A stretch of 64,000 bases of DNA, from NCBI RefSeq assembly GCF_039673065.1, contig NZ_JBDJKW010000015.1, positions 22,931-86,930 of the forward strand. Reading direction: 5' to 3'. This document shows positions 10,890 through 19,729 of this stretch, in pieces. The stretch's first letter is position 1. Each line of letters starts with the position of its first letter. Origin of the DNA: Allobosea sp039673065 (lineage in GTDB: Bacteria; Pseudomonadota; Alphaproteobacteria; Rhizobiales; Beijerinckiaceae). Position numbers and translations under genes: made by a program. The notes below the pieces were generated by a model. It did no database searches, had not been told where the DNA came from, and saw nothing but the letters and a program-made list of their open reading frames with translations.

Positions 10890-13079
10890 TCAGCGCCCGG
10901 CCTGCGCCGTCCTGCCTTCGGCCGCGCGCTCGGCGGCGGCGACCACCGTGTCGGCGGTGAGCAGCTGCGGCAGGATCTCCGCCGGGGCGCCGGCCCGGCC
11001 CGGATAGGCGAGGTAGAGCGGCACGCCGGCGCGACCGTGCTCGCCCAGGGCCGCGGCGATGGTCGCGTCGCGATTGGTCCAGTCGGCCTTGAGATAAACC
11101 ACGCCGAGCCGGGCGAACGCGTCCTTCACCTCCTGCCGCGACAGCGCCACGCGCTCGTTGGCGAGGCAGGTGATGCACCAGGCCGCGGTGAAGTTGACGA
11201 AGACCGGCTTGCCCTGCGCCTGCAATTCGGCGACGCGCTGCGGCGTCCAGGCCTCGCTGCCGCCGCGCGCGCCAGCGGCCGGGGCCGGCACGGCCGTATC
11301 GAGCACGAAGGCGCCGACGCCGAAGGCGAGCACGAGGCCGAGCCCGAGCGCCGAGAGCCGCAGGCCGCGCCCGCGCGCGCGGGTGACGCCGAGCAGCCAG
11401 ACCGCGAAGCCGGCGACCAGGATCGCGACCAGCGCCGCCAGCGCGCCGCCGGCCCCGGCCTGCACCGTCGCGACCCAGATCAGCCAGATCGCGGTCGCGA
11501 ACATCGGGAAGGCGAAGGCCTGCTTCAGCACCAGCATCCACGGGCCGGGCCGCGGCAGCAGGCGCAGCAGCCCCGGCGCGAAGGAGAGCGCCACCACCGG
11601 AGCGGCGAAGCCGAGCGCCAGCGCCAGAAAGACCGCGAGCGCGAGCGCGGGCGGCTGCGTCACGGCATAGCCCATCGCGGCGCCCATGAAGGGGGCGGTG
11701 CAGGGCGTCGCCACCACCACCGCGAGTGCCCCGGTGAGCAACGCGCCGGCCGGGCCGTTGCCGGTGGCGACGGAGCCGCCCAGCCCCTGGATGCGTCCGC
11801 CGACCTCGAAGGCGCCGAGCAGGTTCAGCCCGATCAGCACCATCAGCACCGCAAGCCCGATCACCAGCGGCGGCGATTGCAGCTGGAAGCCCCAGCCGGC
11901 GCCGAGCGCCACCACGAGCCCGGCCAGCGTCAGGAAGGTCGCGACCACGCCGGCGAGGAAGAGCAGCCCGTGCAGGCGCAGCGTCGCGCGGCTCGCCTGC
12001 GCCATCTGGGCGAAGCCGAGCGCCTTGATGAACAGCACCGGCAGCACACAGGGCATCAGGTTGAGGATCAGCCCGCCGGCGAAGGCGAAGCCCAGCGCGA
12101 TCCACAGCGTCAGCGTCTCGGCCGGCGGCGGGGGCGGCAGGGTGGCGACCGCCGGGGCCCTGGCCTGCGGGCCTGCGGCAAGCAGGGCCGGCTCCGCGGT
12201 CGCGGCGAGCAGCAGCGCGCGGCGCGTTCCGTCCTGGGTGAAGGTCAGCACGCCTTCCTGCTCCGCGCCGTCGAGCTTGAAAGCGTCCGAGCGCTTCAGG
12301 GCGAGCGTGCCGCCGTTCAGCAGCTGCGGCGCCGAATGGTCGATCAGCGTGTCGGTATGCGGGAAGAAGAAAACCTCGCGCGCGCCTTCGGGCAGGCCGG
12401 GCAGGGTGAGCGACAGCCCGTCCTCGCCGGTCGCGGCGAGCGCGGCCGTGAAGCCGGCCGGCCGCGGCAGGGCGGCCTCGGCGGCGGCGATGCGCGTCGC
12501 GGCGGCCTCGTCGACCACCGATGCGCTCTCGACCGGCAGCGACAGGGCGAAGCTGCCCTCCTCGGGAATGCAGATCGTCTCGCAGACCAGCCAGCTCGCC
12601 TTGGCCCGGATCCGCAGCGTCTCGCCGGGGCGCAGGCTCGCGGGCACGCTGATCTCGACCGGCAGGACGACCTCGCCTTTGAAGCCGAAATTCACCAGCG
12701 GCGGGAAGGGGATCGCCTCCGGCGCCGGCCATTGCAGCGGGCCGGCGGTCACGCCCGGCGGCAACTCCCAGTCGATCCGCGTCGGCTCGCCGGAATCGCC
12801 GGGATTGCGCCAGTAGCTGTGCCAGCCCGGGGCGAGGCGCTGCACCAGCGCCATGCGGAAGCGCTCGCCCGGCACCACCGCGTCGCGGTCGGCGATCAGG
12901 GTGGCGGTGACGCGCGGCGTCATGGCCGGGGCGGATTCCGCCGCGGCGGCGAGGCCGGGCACCAGCAGCGACAGGCCGAGCGCGACGCCCCGCAGGGCGG
13001 TGCGCAGGCGACGGAGGGAGGCGGCGGGCGCGATCATGGCCGTGTCATGCGCCCTTCGGCCCCGCTTTGCCAGTGACAA
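10890..13079 (-). CDS. DsbD/ScsB-type protein-disulfide reductase
   Basis: A 729-residue three-part membrane protein that moves reducing power from cytoplasmic thioredoxin to the periplasm. An N-terminal signal/anchor (about residues 22-46) leads into a large periplasmic domain (to about 315). Then come about eight transmembrane helices with the two reactive cysteine motifs NLMPCVLPVL and ATPCTAPFMG. A C-terminal thioredoxin domain carries WCITC, with cysteines 635 and 638. The long N-terminal domain and proline-rich linker fit the ScsB-like branch more than classical DsbD. The partner periplasmic oxidoreductases are not in the window. The gene is 60 bases from rfbB and may follow it in the same transcript. 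Confidence 0.9.
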   Translation of the reverse strand: MSLAKRGRRAHDTAMIAPAASLRRLRTALRGVALGLSLLVPGLAAAAESAPAMTPRVTATLIADRDAVVPGERFRMALVQRLAPGWHSYWRNPGDSGEPTRIDWELPPGVTAGPLQWPAPEAIPFPPLVNFGFKGEVVLPVEISVPASLRPGETLRIRAKASWLVCETICIPEEGSFALSLPVESASVVDEAAATRIAAAEAALPRPAGFTAALAATGEDGLSLTLPGLPEGAREVFFFPHTDTLIDHSAPQLLNGGTLALKRSDAFKLDGAEQEGVLTFTQDGTRRALLLAATAEPALLAAGPQARAPAVATLPPPPPAETLTLWIALGFAFAGGLILNLMPCVLPVLFIKALGFAQMAQASRATLRLHGLLFLAGVVATFLTLAGLVVALGAGWGFQLQSPPLVIGLAVLMVLIGLNLLGAFEVGGRIQGLGGSVATGNGPAGALLTGALAVVVATPCTAPFMGAAMGYAVTQPPALALAVFLALALGFAAPVVALSFAPGLLRLLPRPGPWMLVLKQAFAFPMFATAIWLIWVATVQAGAGGALAALVAILVAGFAVWLLGVTRARGRGLRLSALGLGLVLAFGVGAFVLDTAVPAPAAGARGGSEAWTPQRVAELQAQGKPVFVNFTAAWCITCLANERVALSRQEVKDAFARLGVVYLKADWTNRDATIAAALGEHGRAGVPLYLAYPGRAGAPAEILPQLLTADTVVAAAERAAEGRTAQAGR

Positions 13080-13139
13080 GCCGGTGAGAGCGGCGCGAGG
13101 TCGCAGGCGCGGCGAGGGCGGGCGCGGCGGCCGGCCATC

Positions 13140-14198
13140 TCAGCCCGCCCCGAGCCGCTCGCCGCGATAGACGCCGCTGCGGATGCGCTGCCACCAGTCG
13201 CGATGCGCGAGATACCAGGCGACCGTCTGGCGCAGCCCGCTCTCGAAGCTCTCCTGCGGCCGCCAGCCGAGCTCCCGCTCGATATGCGAGGCGTCGATCG
13301 CATAGCGCCGGTCATGGCCCGGCCGGTCGGCGACGAAGCGGATCAGGTCGGTGCGCGGGCCGATCGCCGGGTCGGGGGCGAGCTCGTCCATCAGGGCGCA
13401 GATCGCGGTGACGACCTCGAGATTGCTGCGCTCGGCCCGGCCGCCGACATTGTAGCTCTCGCCGGGGCGGCCGCGCTCGGCGATCAGCGCGAGCGCGCGG
13501 GCATGGTCCTCGACATGCAGCCAGTCGCGCACATTGGCCCCGTCGCCATAGACCGGCAGCGGCGCGCCCTCGAGCGCGTTGAGGATCATCAGCGGGATCA
13601 GCTTCTCGGGGAAGTGATAGGGCCCGTAATTGTTGGAGCAGTTGGAGAGCAGCACCGGCAGCCCGTAGGTGTGGTGCCATGCGCGGACCAGATGGTCAGA
13701 GGCCGCCTTCGAGGCCGAATAGGGCGAGGTCGGCTGATAGGGCGAGCTCTCGGTGAAGAGCCCCTGCGCCCCCAGCGAGCCGAAGACCTCGTCGGTCGAG
13801 ACATGGTGGAAGCGGAAGCCCGCCCGCTCCGCCTCCGGCAGCGCCCGCCAGTGGCGCAGGCTCTCCTGCAGCAGCACGAAGGTGCCGCCGATATTGGTCT
13901 CGATGAAGGCGGCCGGCCCGTCGATCGAGCGGTCGACATGGCTCTCGGCGGCGAGGTTCATCACCACGTCGGGGCGGAAGGCGGCGAAGGCCCGGCGCAT
14001 CGCCTCGGCGTCTCCGATATCGGCCTGGAGGAAGGAAAAGCGCGGATCGCCGTCGACCGGCGCGAGATTGTCCAGATTGCCGGCATAGGTCAGCTTGTCG
14101 ACCACCAGCACGCGGTGCGGCGTCTGCGCGATCAGATGGCGCACCACGGCCGAGCCGATGAAGCCGGCGCCGCCGGTGACCAGATAGCGCCGGCTCAT
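13140..14198 (-). CDS. rfbB: dTDP-glucose 4,6-dehydratase
   Basis: A 352-residue extended SDR enzyme that converts dTDP-glucose to dTDP-4-keto-6-deoxyglucose, the second step towards dTDP-rhamnose. The NAD-binding TGGAGFIGS lies at residues 7-15, the catalytic YSASKAASDH gives the Tyr-x3-Lys pair, and STDEVFG supplies the Thr/Asp/Glu dehydration residues. The start codon overlaps the rfbC stop by four bases (ATGA), so the two are translationally coupled in the order rfbC-rfbB. rfbA and rfbD are not adjacent. Confidence 0.96.
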   Translation of the reverse strand: MSRRYLVTGGAGFIGSAVVRHLIAQTPHRVLVVDKLTYAGNLDNLAPVDGDPRFSFLQADIGDAEAMRRAFAAFRPDVVMNLAAESHVDRSIDGPAAFIETNIGGTFVLLQESLRHWRALPEAERAGFRFHHVSTDEVFGSLGAQGLFTESSPYQPTSPYSASKAASDHLVRAWHHTYGLPVLLSNCSNNYGPYHFPEKLIPLMILNALEGAPLPVYGDGANVRDWLHVEDHARALALIAERGRPGESYNVGGRAERSNLEVVTAICALMDELAPDPAIGPRTDLIRFVADRPGHDRRYAIDASHIERELGWRPQESFESGLRQTVAWYLAHRDWWQRIRSGVYRGERLGAG

Positions 14199-14773
14199 GC
14201 GGGATCTCCGGCGCGGAAAGGCGTCTGGAAGCCGGCGAGGCCCGGCAGGGCGCGGTCCTTCTCCGAGAGCTGTGCGGCGTCGCGGGCCACCGGCCAGTCG
14301 ATCGCCAGCGCCGGATCGTCCCAGGCGAGGCCGCCCTCGCAATCGGGCGCATAGGGGCCGTCGACCTTGTAGGCGACCTCGGTATCGGGTTCGAGCGTGC
14401 AGAAGCCGTGGGCGAAGCCGCGCGGCACGAAGAGCTGCTCGGCGCCGTCGGCGCTGAGACGCGCCGCGCACCAGCGCCCATAGCTCGGCGAGCCGGCGCG
14501 CAGGTCCACCGCGACATCGTAGACCGCGCCGCGCAGCACGCGCACCAGCTTGGCCTGCGCCGCCGGCGGGCGCTGGAAATGCAGGCCGCGCACCACGCCG
14601 GGCGCGGCCGAGAGCGACTGGTTGTCCTGCACGAAGCGGGCGGCGATGCCGGCGGCGGCGAAGGCCTCCTCGCTCCAGGTCTCCATGAAGTAGCCGCGCG
14701 CGTCGCCGAAGCGGCGCGGGCGCACCAGCACGACGTCCGGGATCGACAGGGGCTCGAAGGCGAACTTGCTCAT
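14195..14773 (-). CDS. rfbC: dTDP-4-dehydrorhamnose 3,5-epimerase
   Basis: A 192-residue cupin-fold epimerase (RmlC), third step of dTDP-L-rhamnose synthesis. Visible family motifs are FVQDNQSLS, VVRGLHFQ with the catalytic histidine, and FVPRGFAHGFCTLEPDTEVAYKV, which contains the substrate and active-site segment ending in tyrosine. Length is typical (180-200). It overlaps rfbB by four bases. anmK lies 64 bases upstream on the same strand. Confidence 0.95.
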   Translation of the reverse strand: MSKFAFEPLSIPDVVLVRPRRFGDARGYFMETWSEEAFAAAGIAARFVQDNQSLSAAPGVVRGLHFQRPPAAQAKLVRVLRGAVYDVAVDLRAGSPSYGRWCAARLSADGAEQLFVPRGFAHGFCTLEPDTEVAYKVDGPYAPDCEGGLAWDDPALAIDWPVARDAAQLSEKDRALPGLAGFQTPFRAGDPA

Positions 14774-14837
14774 GCCCCTTCAAAGCCCGGCCGGGCGCCG
14801 GCCGTCAACGGGGCGGGCGGTCAACGGGTGCGGGCCG

Positions 14838-15971
14838 TTACCGCGCGCGGGCGATACGCCCGCCGCTCATCGGCGCCGGGACGCCGGTGGTCAGGGGGAA
14901 GCTGATCGGCAGCCCGGCCAGCCGGCGCATGGCGAGGAAGGCGAAGCACTCCGCCTCGATCGCGTCGCCGCGCCAGCCCACCGCCTCCGCCGGCACCGCC
15001 TCGGCACCGCTGCGGGCGGCGAGCGCCGCCATGATCGCCGGGTTGCGCCGGCCGCCGCCGCAGACGATCAGCCGGCGCGGACGCACCGGAAGCAGGTCGA
15101 GCCCGCGCCCGACCGTGCCGGCAGTGAAGGCGGTCAGCGTCGCAGCGCCGTCCTCGAAGCAGAGCCCATCGGCCATGGCGGCGGTGAAATCGTGCCGGTC
15201 GAGCGATTTCGGATAGGGGGCGGCGAGATAGGGATGGTCGAGCAGGCGGGCCAGCCGCGCCTCGTCGACCCGGCCGGCCAGAGCGAAGGCGCCGTCGCGA
15301 TCCATCTCGCCGCGGCCGTGCCGGCCGATCCAGTCGTTGAGCGGGGCGTTGCCCGGGCCGGTGTCGAAGGCGAGGATGCGGCCCTGCGCGTCGAAGGCGC
15401 TGAGATTGCCGACGCCGCCGAGATTGAGCACGGCCGTCTCCGGGCCGCCGCCGAGCCCGGCGAGCAGCGCGGCGTGATAGCTCGCCGCCAGCGGCGCGCC
15501 CTGCCCGCCGGCGCGGACGTCGTCGCTGCGGAAGTCGTAGACCACGTCGATGCCGAGATGCCGCGCCATCAGGGCGCCGTCGCCGAGCTGGCGGGTGTCG
15601 CCGCGCCGTCCCGGCGCGGGCGCGCGGTGCAGCACGGTCTGGCCGTGGAAGCCGATCGCCGCGACCTCTTCGCGCGCGATGCCCTCAGTGGCGAGGAAGG
15701 CGGCGACCGCCTCGGCCTGCGCCAGGGTCAGCGCCTGCTCGGCCTCGGCGAAGAGCGCCGGCTCCGGCCCCTCGAAGCGCCAGTCGCGGGCGGCCGCGAC
15801 GGCGCGGGCGAGCAGCTCGCGTACTTCCGGCCGGTAGGGCGAGAGCCGCCACGGGCCGAAGGCGGCGACGCCCTGCCCGTCGGTGCGGATCGCCGCGATG
15901 TCGATATTGCCGTCGAGGACGGTGCCGGTCATCAGGCCGACGGCCCAGGCCGATTGGCTGGCGGGCTGCAT
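14838..15971 (-). CDS. anmK: Anhydro-N-acetylmuramic acid kinase
   Basis: A 377-residue ASKHA-fold kinase that opens the 1,6-anhydro ring and phosphorylates anhydroMurNAc to MurNAc-6-phosphate in cell-wall recycling. Motifs are GTVLDGNIDIAAIRTDG near the N-terminus (MSGTSxDG-like region, here GLMTGTVLDG), GFHGQT, NLGGVGN with the following FDTGPGNAPLND, and CGGGRRNPAIMA near the C-terminus. The canonical MSGTS is MTGTV here, a known type of variation. AmgK and MurU of the alternative recycling route are encoded at 55.5-58 kb, so this genome appears to hold parts of both branches. Confidence 0.93.
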   Translation of the reverse strand: MQPASQSAWAVGLMTGTVLDGNIDIAAIRTDGQGVAAFGPWRLSPYRPEVRELLARAVAAARDWRFEGPEPALFAEAEQALTLAQAEAVAAFLATEGIAREEVAAIGFHGQTVLHRAPAPGRRGDTRQLGDGALMARHLGIDVVYDFRSDDVRAGGQGAPLAASYHAALLAGLGGGPETAVLNLGGVGNLSAFDAQGRILAFDTGPGNAPLNDWIGRHGRGEMDRDGAFALAGRVDEARLARLLDHPYLAAPYPKSLDRHDFTAAMADGLCFEDGAATLTAFTAGTVGRGLDLLPVRPRRLIVCGGGRRNPAIMAALAARSGAEAVPAEAVGWRGDAIEAECFAFLAMRRLAGLPISFPLTTGVPAPMSGGRIARAR

Positions 15972-16023
15972 GGACGCTGCGCCTTTGTTCTCGTGCGCTC
16001 CCGCGGGGGAGCGGCGCGGCGGA

Positions 16024-16254
16024 TCAGCCGGCCATCAGCGCGGCGTCATAGGCCTCGCGCAGCATCTCCTCGCACTGGCGGGCCTGCTCGCGGGCGCCGT
16101 CGTGCAGGATATGGGGCGCGATGTCGCGCAGGTCCCGCAAGGCGAAGTCGACCGCCGAGAGCAGGTCGAGCACGTCGCCATGGCTCTCGACCAGCGGCTG
16201 CTTCAGAGGACGGAACTGGAGGACCTGGCCCATTACGCTTCTCACGAACTGCAC
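16024..16254 (-). CDS. Small conserved-looking hypothetical protein
   Basis: A 76-residue acidic, helix-rich protein with no signal peptide or membrane segment. It has a motif GQVLQFRP at about residues 9-16, then a largely alpha-helical body containing HGDVLDLLSAVDFALRD and a C-terminal helix. Initiation could also be at the second ATG (16233), giving 69 residues. It lies 52 bases upstream of anmK on the same strand, so it may be the first gene of that transcript. I do not recognise the family. Confidence 0.6.
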   Translation of the reverse strand: MQFVRSVMGQVLQFRPLKQPLVESHGDVLDLLSAVDFALRDLRDIAPHILHDGAREQARQCEEMLREAYDAALMAG

Positions 16255-16417
16255 GAATCGCTTCCCGCAGTCTCGGGCGTCACCGGTCAGGAACTGGTTA
16301 ACGCCGCCCGTCGCCCGCGACGATTGGTCTCCCGTGCTGCTTGCGCCGGATCAAATCCCTGCCGCAAGGGCGCCTTACGTTGAGGCAGACACAGCACGAG
16401 ACAGGAGGAGACGCGCC

Positions 16418-16729
16418 ATGAAGACCGTCACGCCGCAGGAGACGCAGGCCTTCGCCCTGCCGGTGCCGATGCTGCTGGGCGCCGCGCTCTGGCGCAGCCT
16501 GATCGCCGCCCAGGCGCGGATGCTGAGCGTGCAGGCGCAGAGCCTGCAGGGGCTGGTCGAGACCGGCGACGCCGTCGACATCATGGTGGCGCAGGTCGAG
16601 AGCGCCCAGGCCTCGCTGGCGGCCGCGATCGAGGCGCTGCGGGAGGAGGATGTCGCCGCGCCGGCCGAGAGCCCGGCCGATGCGCCCGCAGAGACGCCCG
16701 TCAGCCGCGGAAGTGCTTCGAGAGCTTGA
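16418..16729 (+). CDS. Small helical protein, weakly phasin-like
   Basis: A 103-residue protein with a clear ribosome-binding site (AGGAGGAG at 16403-16410, seven bases before ATG). Residues 15-75 look like one long amphipathic helical hairpin (LWRSLIAAQARMLSVQAQSL and following), and the tail from about 78 is Ala/Pro/Glu-rich. The helical pattern recalls phasins, which coat PHA granules, but the resemblance is weak and only suggestive; phaZ elsewhere in the window shows PHA metabolism is present. Its 3' end overlaps the convergent dCTP deaminase gene by 29 bases. Confidence 0.6.
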   Translation: MKTVTPQETQAFALPVPMLLGAALWRSLIAAQARMLSVQAQSLQGLVETGDAVDIMVAQVESAQASLAAAIEALREEDVAAPAESPADAPAETPVSRGSASRA

Positions 16730-17876
16730 GCGCCTGGCCCTGGTAGCTGGAGGTGCCGATCGCGCCATAGAGCGCGTCCGGCTCCGCCGCCATGCGCTCG
16801 AAGGCGAGGCGGCCGACGATCTGCCCGTCCTCGAGCAGGAAGGGCACCTCGTGGCTGCGCACCTCGAGCACGCCGCGGCTGCCCGGCAGCCCGTCCGGCC
16901 CCGCGCCGAAGCCGGGATCGAAGAAGCCGGCGTAATGCACCCTGAACTCGCCCATGCTCGGGTCGATCGGCGCCATCTCGGCGGCGAAGCCCGGCGGGAT
17001 GTGCAGCCGCTCGCGCGAGGCGAGGATGTAGAACTGGTGCGGGTCGAGGATCAGGCGCTGGCGCCGTGCCCGCACCGGAATCCAGAAATCGTCGATGGCG
17101 TAGCCCGCGACACGGTCGACATCGACCACATCGGTGAAGCGCTGCGCCTGGTAGCCGATGATCTCGCCCTCGTCGGCGCCGAGATGGATGCTGAACATCA
17201 GCCCGTTGCGGATCTGGGCCGCGCCGTCGACCAGCGGCGTCGCGGCATGGACGTCGCGCAGCTCGCGGTCGGACAGGCGCACGCCCTCGGCCTCCGCCTC
17301 GTCGCCGGCCGCGCTGCGGCGGAAGCGCAGCTGGTTGAGCCGGCTGCCGGTGCGCACCTTGATCGAGAAGCTCGACGGCGAGATCTCGGCATAGAGCTTG
17401 CCGCTATAGCCGCCGGCGACGCTGTCGAAGGCGGCGCTGTGGTCGGCGATCAGCCGGGTGAAGACGTCGAGCCGTCCGGTCGAGCTCTTGGGATTGGCGA
17501 AGGCCGAGATCGTCGCGGGCAGGCCGTGCAGCGTCTCCATCAGCTCGACGACGTAGACGCAGTTCTTCTCGAGGATCGCACCCTCGTCGAGGGCGATCTC
17601 GTCCTGCGTCAGGTCGGTCAGCATCTGCGCGACGCTCTTGCCTGCACCCGGCAGGAAGGAGGCGCGCACGCGATGCGCCTTGCGGCCGAGGCGCAGGTCG
17701 AGACTGGCGGGCTGGAACTGGCTCTCGGCGAAGCTGCCGCCCTCGGCGCGGACCATGCCGCAGGCGACCAGCCGGCGGATGTCCTGGCGGGGCAGCACGC
17801 CGGCCGGCCCGGCAGGAAGGGCGGAGAGAGCGCCTCGGGCCTCGTCGGGGGCCGTCATCTCGGAGGATGTCGCCAT
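16701..17876 (-). CDS. dcd: 2'-deoxycytidine 5'-triphosphate deaminase (long alphaproteobacterial form)
   Basis: A 391-residue protein that matches the long form of dCTP deaminase found in Alphaproteobacteria, about twice the length of E. coli Dcd and apparently a tandem of two dUTPase-fold halves. It would make dUTP from dCTP for thymidylate synthesis. The first half carries SLDLRLG and a SSTGRLDVFTRLIAD block, equivalent to the nucleotide-binding SSxxR motif. The second half begins about residue 200. The N-terminal start may instead be the ATG seven codons in. It is divergent from apaG. Confidence 0.88.
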   Translation of the reverse strand: MATSSEMTAPDEARGALSALPAGPAGVLPRQDIRRLVACGMVRAEGGSFAESQFQPASLDLRLGRKAHRVRASFLPGAGKSVAQMLTDLTQDEIALDEGAILEKNCVYVVELMETLHGLPATISAFANPKSSTGRLDVFTRLIADHSAAFDSVAGGYSGKLYAEISPSSFSIKVRTGSRLNQLRFRRSAAGDEAEAEGVRLSDRELRDVHAATPLVDGAAQIRNGLMFSIHLGADEGEIIGYQAQRFTDVVDVDRVAGYAIDDFWIPVRARRQRLILDPHQFYILASRERLHIPPGFAAEMAPIDPSMGEFRVHYAGFFDPGFGAGPDGLPGSRGVLEVRSHEVPFLLEDGQIVGRLAFERMAAEPDALYGAIGTSSYQGQALKLSKHFRG

Positions 17877-18044
17877 GATGCGTTCGCTCGGCCGCCTGTC
17901 GGCGCGGCAGCTCGCCGTCCCGGCGGGCGGCCGCGAGAATGATCGTCCTTCCTGCCGCGCCCGGGCGGCTTAGGCCAGCCTCGCGCGGGCAGGCGCGGGC
18001 AGTTGTCCACGCAAACATGCCGCCCGCGCCGGGCGCGGCCGGCA

Positions 18045-18072
18045 TTGACCCCGCGGCCCGGCGGGCCATAAC
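18045..18072 (+). promoter_or_regulatory. Putative promoter of apaG-argE
   Basis: TTGACC (18045-18050), 16-base spacer, CATAAC (18067-18072). It is followed about 60 bases later by the apaG start with its AGGAG ribosome-binding site. Found by eye. Confidence 0.45.
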
Positions 18073-18131
18073 AAGGAGCCTTCATTCCCGGTGCGCGCCT
18101 GACGGCGCCGCGACGGGCAGGAGCCGCCATC

Positions 18132-18524
18132 ATGTACCAGGCCGAAACGCACGGCGTGCGCGTCACCGCCGCGCCGCGCTTCATGGAAAGCGAGTCGATG
18201 CCGGAGCAGGGCCGCTATTTCTGGGCCTACTCCATCGAGATCGAGAACCGCTCCGCCCGCACGCTGCGGCTGATGACCCGCCACTGGCAGATCACCGACG
18301 GAAGCGGCCAGGTCCACGAGGTGCGCGGCGAGGGCGTGGTCGGCCAGCAGCCGGTGCTGCGCCCGGGCGAGAGCTTCAGCTACACCTCCGGCTGCCCGCT
18401 GATGACGCCGGACGGCAGCATGCGCGGCTCCTATGCCATGGTCGACGAGGCCGGCGAGATCGTCGATGTCGACGTGCCGCTCTTCCCGCTCGATTCCCCT
18501 TATGTGAAGAAGGTCCTCCATTGA
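18132..18524 (+). CDS. apaG: ApaG domain protein
   Basis: A 130-residue single-domain ApaG protein (immunoglobulin/fibronectin-like beta sandwich). Signature segments are YFWAYSIEIENRS, RHWQITDGSGQVHEVRGEGVVG, and the glycine-rich PGESFSYTSGCPL. The family is linked in the literature to Co2+/Mg2+ resistance, but its biochemical role is unclear. Length is standard (about 125-130). The stop codon overlaps the TTG start of argE, so argE translation is probably coupled to it. Confidence 0.95.
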   Translation: MYQAETHGVRVTAAPRFMESESMPEQGRYFWAYSIEIENRSARTLRLMTRHWQITDGSGQVHEVRGEGVVGQQPVLRPGESFSYTSGCPLMTPDGSMRGSYAMVDEAGEIVDVDVPLFPLDSPYVKKVLH

Positions 18525-19699
18525 ACGCTTCCGCGCTTCCGGCCGGGCGCCGCTACACCCCGCTCGAGATGCTGGCCCGGCTCGTCGCCTTCGACACGGT
18601 GAGCCACAAGTCGAACCTGCCGCTGATCGCGTTCGTCGAGGCGTATCTCGCCGGCTGGGGCGTGCCGAGCCTGCGCTTCCCCAATGCCGAGGGCGACAAG
18701 GCGGCGCTGTTCGCGACCATCGGCCCGCAGGACAAGGGCGGTATCGTGCTCTCCGGCCATACCGACGTGGTGCCGGTCGAGGGCCAGCCCTGGTCGCGCG
18801 ATCCCTTCACGCTGCATGTCGCCGAGGGGCGGGCCCATGGCCGCGGCGCGGTCGACATGAAGGCCTTCGTCGCGCTCGGCCTGGCGCTGGTGCCGGACTT
18901 CCTGGCCGCCGGGCTCACGACGCCGATCCATCTCTTCCTCTCCTATGACGAGGAGGTCTCCTGCCTCGGCGTGGTCGATGGCATCGCCGCCATGGGCGTG
19001 ACCCTGCCGCGCCCGCGCGCCGTCATCGTCGGCGAGCCGACCTCGCTGGAAATCGCCGACGCCCATAAGGGCATCCGTACCTTCACCACCACGATCACCG
19101 GCTTCGCGGCGCATTCCTCCAAGCCGCAGCTCGGCGCCAGCGCCGTGCATGCCGGGGCGCGGCTGGCGGCGGCGCTGGTCGAGATGGCCGATGCCTGCGA
19201 GACGCGCCGCGACGCCAGCGGCCGCTTCGACCCGCCCTACGACACGCTGCATATCGGCAAGTTCAACGGCGGCATCGCCCGCAATATCCTGGCCGACCAC
19301 TGCGAGATCGCCTGGGAGATCCGGCTGCTGCCGAATTCCGATCCGGCCGAGGTCGAGGCGCGCTTCGCCGCCCTCTCGGCGCAGGTTCTGGCCGGCATGC
19401 GCCGCACCGCGCCGTCCGCGCGGATCGAAACGGTGGTGAACTCGGACGTTCCCGGCCTGGCGCCCGCTCCGGGCTCGGAGGCGGAACGCCTGGCGATGCG
19501 CCTGGCCGGGCGCAACGGCACGATCGCCGTGGCCTATGCCACCGAGGCCGGGCATTTCCAGCAGGCGGGCCTGCCGACCGTGGTCTGCGGGCCGGGCTCG
19601 ATCGACCAGGCGCACCAGCCGGACGAGTACATCACGCTGGAGCAGCTGGCGGCCGGCGAGGCCTTCATGCGCCGGCTGATGGAGAGCTGCCGGGCCTGA
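18521..19699 (+). CDS. argE: Acetylornithine deacetylase
   Basis: A 392-residue M20-family metallopeptidase-like amidase that releases ornithine from N-acetylornithine. The metal sites are visible in SGHTDVVPVEGQPW (His, Asp), RGAVDMKAF, and YDEEVSCLG with the catalytic and metal glutamates; the last ligand is the histidine of GPGSIDQAHQPDEYI. The start is the TTG at 18521 overlapping the apaG stop (TTGA), which gives a normal family length; the next in-frame ATG (about 18569) would remove conserved residues. argD and argF are nearby on the other strand. Confidence 0.94.
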   Translation: MNASALPAGRRYTPLEMLARLVAFDTVSHKSNLPLIAFVEAYLAGWGVPSLRFPNAEGDKAALFATIGPQDKGGIVLSGHTDVVPVEGQPWSRDPFTLHVAEGRAHGRGAVDMKAFVALGLALVPDFLAAGLTTPIHLFLSYDEEVSCLGVVDGIAAMGVTLPRPRAVIVGEPTSLEIADAHKGIRTFTTTITGFAAHSSKPQLGASAVHAGARLAAALVEMADACETRRDASGRFDPPYDTLHIGKFNGGIARNILADHCEIAWEIRLLPNSDPAEVEARFAALSAQVLAGMRRTAPSARIETVVNSDVPGLAPAPGSEAERLAMRLAGRNGTIAVAYATEAGHFQQAGLPTVVCGPGSIDQAHQPDEYITLEQLAAGEAFMRRLMESCRA

Positions 19700-19729
19700 G
19701 CGCCCGGCCGGGGCGGCGGCCGCGCCGCC

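Noticed and set aside
16418..16729. Calling the 103-residue protein a phasin
   Set aside because: The helical pattern is only suggestive and no phasin signature is visible; left as a helical protein of unknown function.
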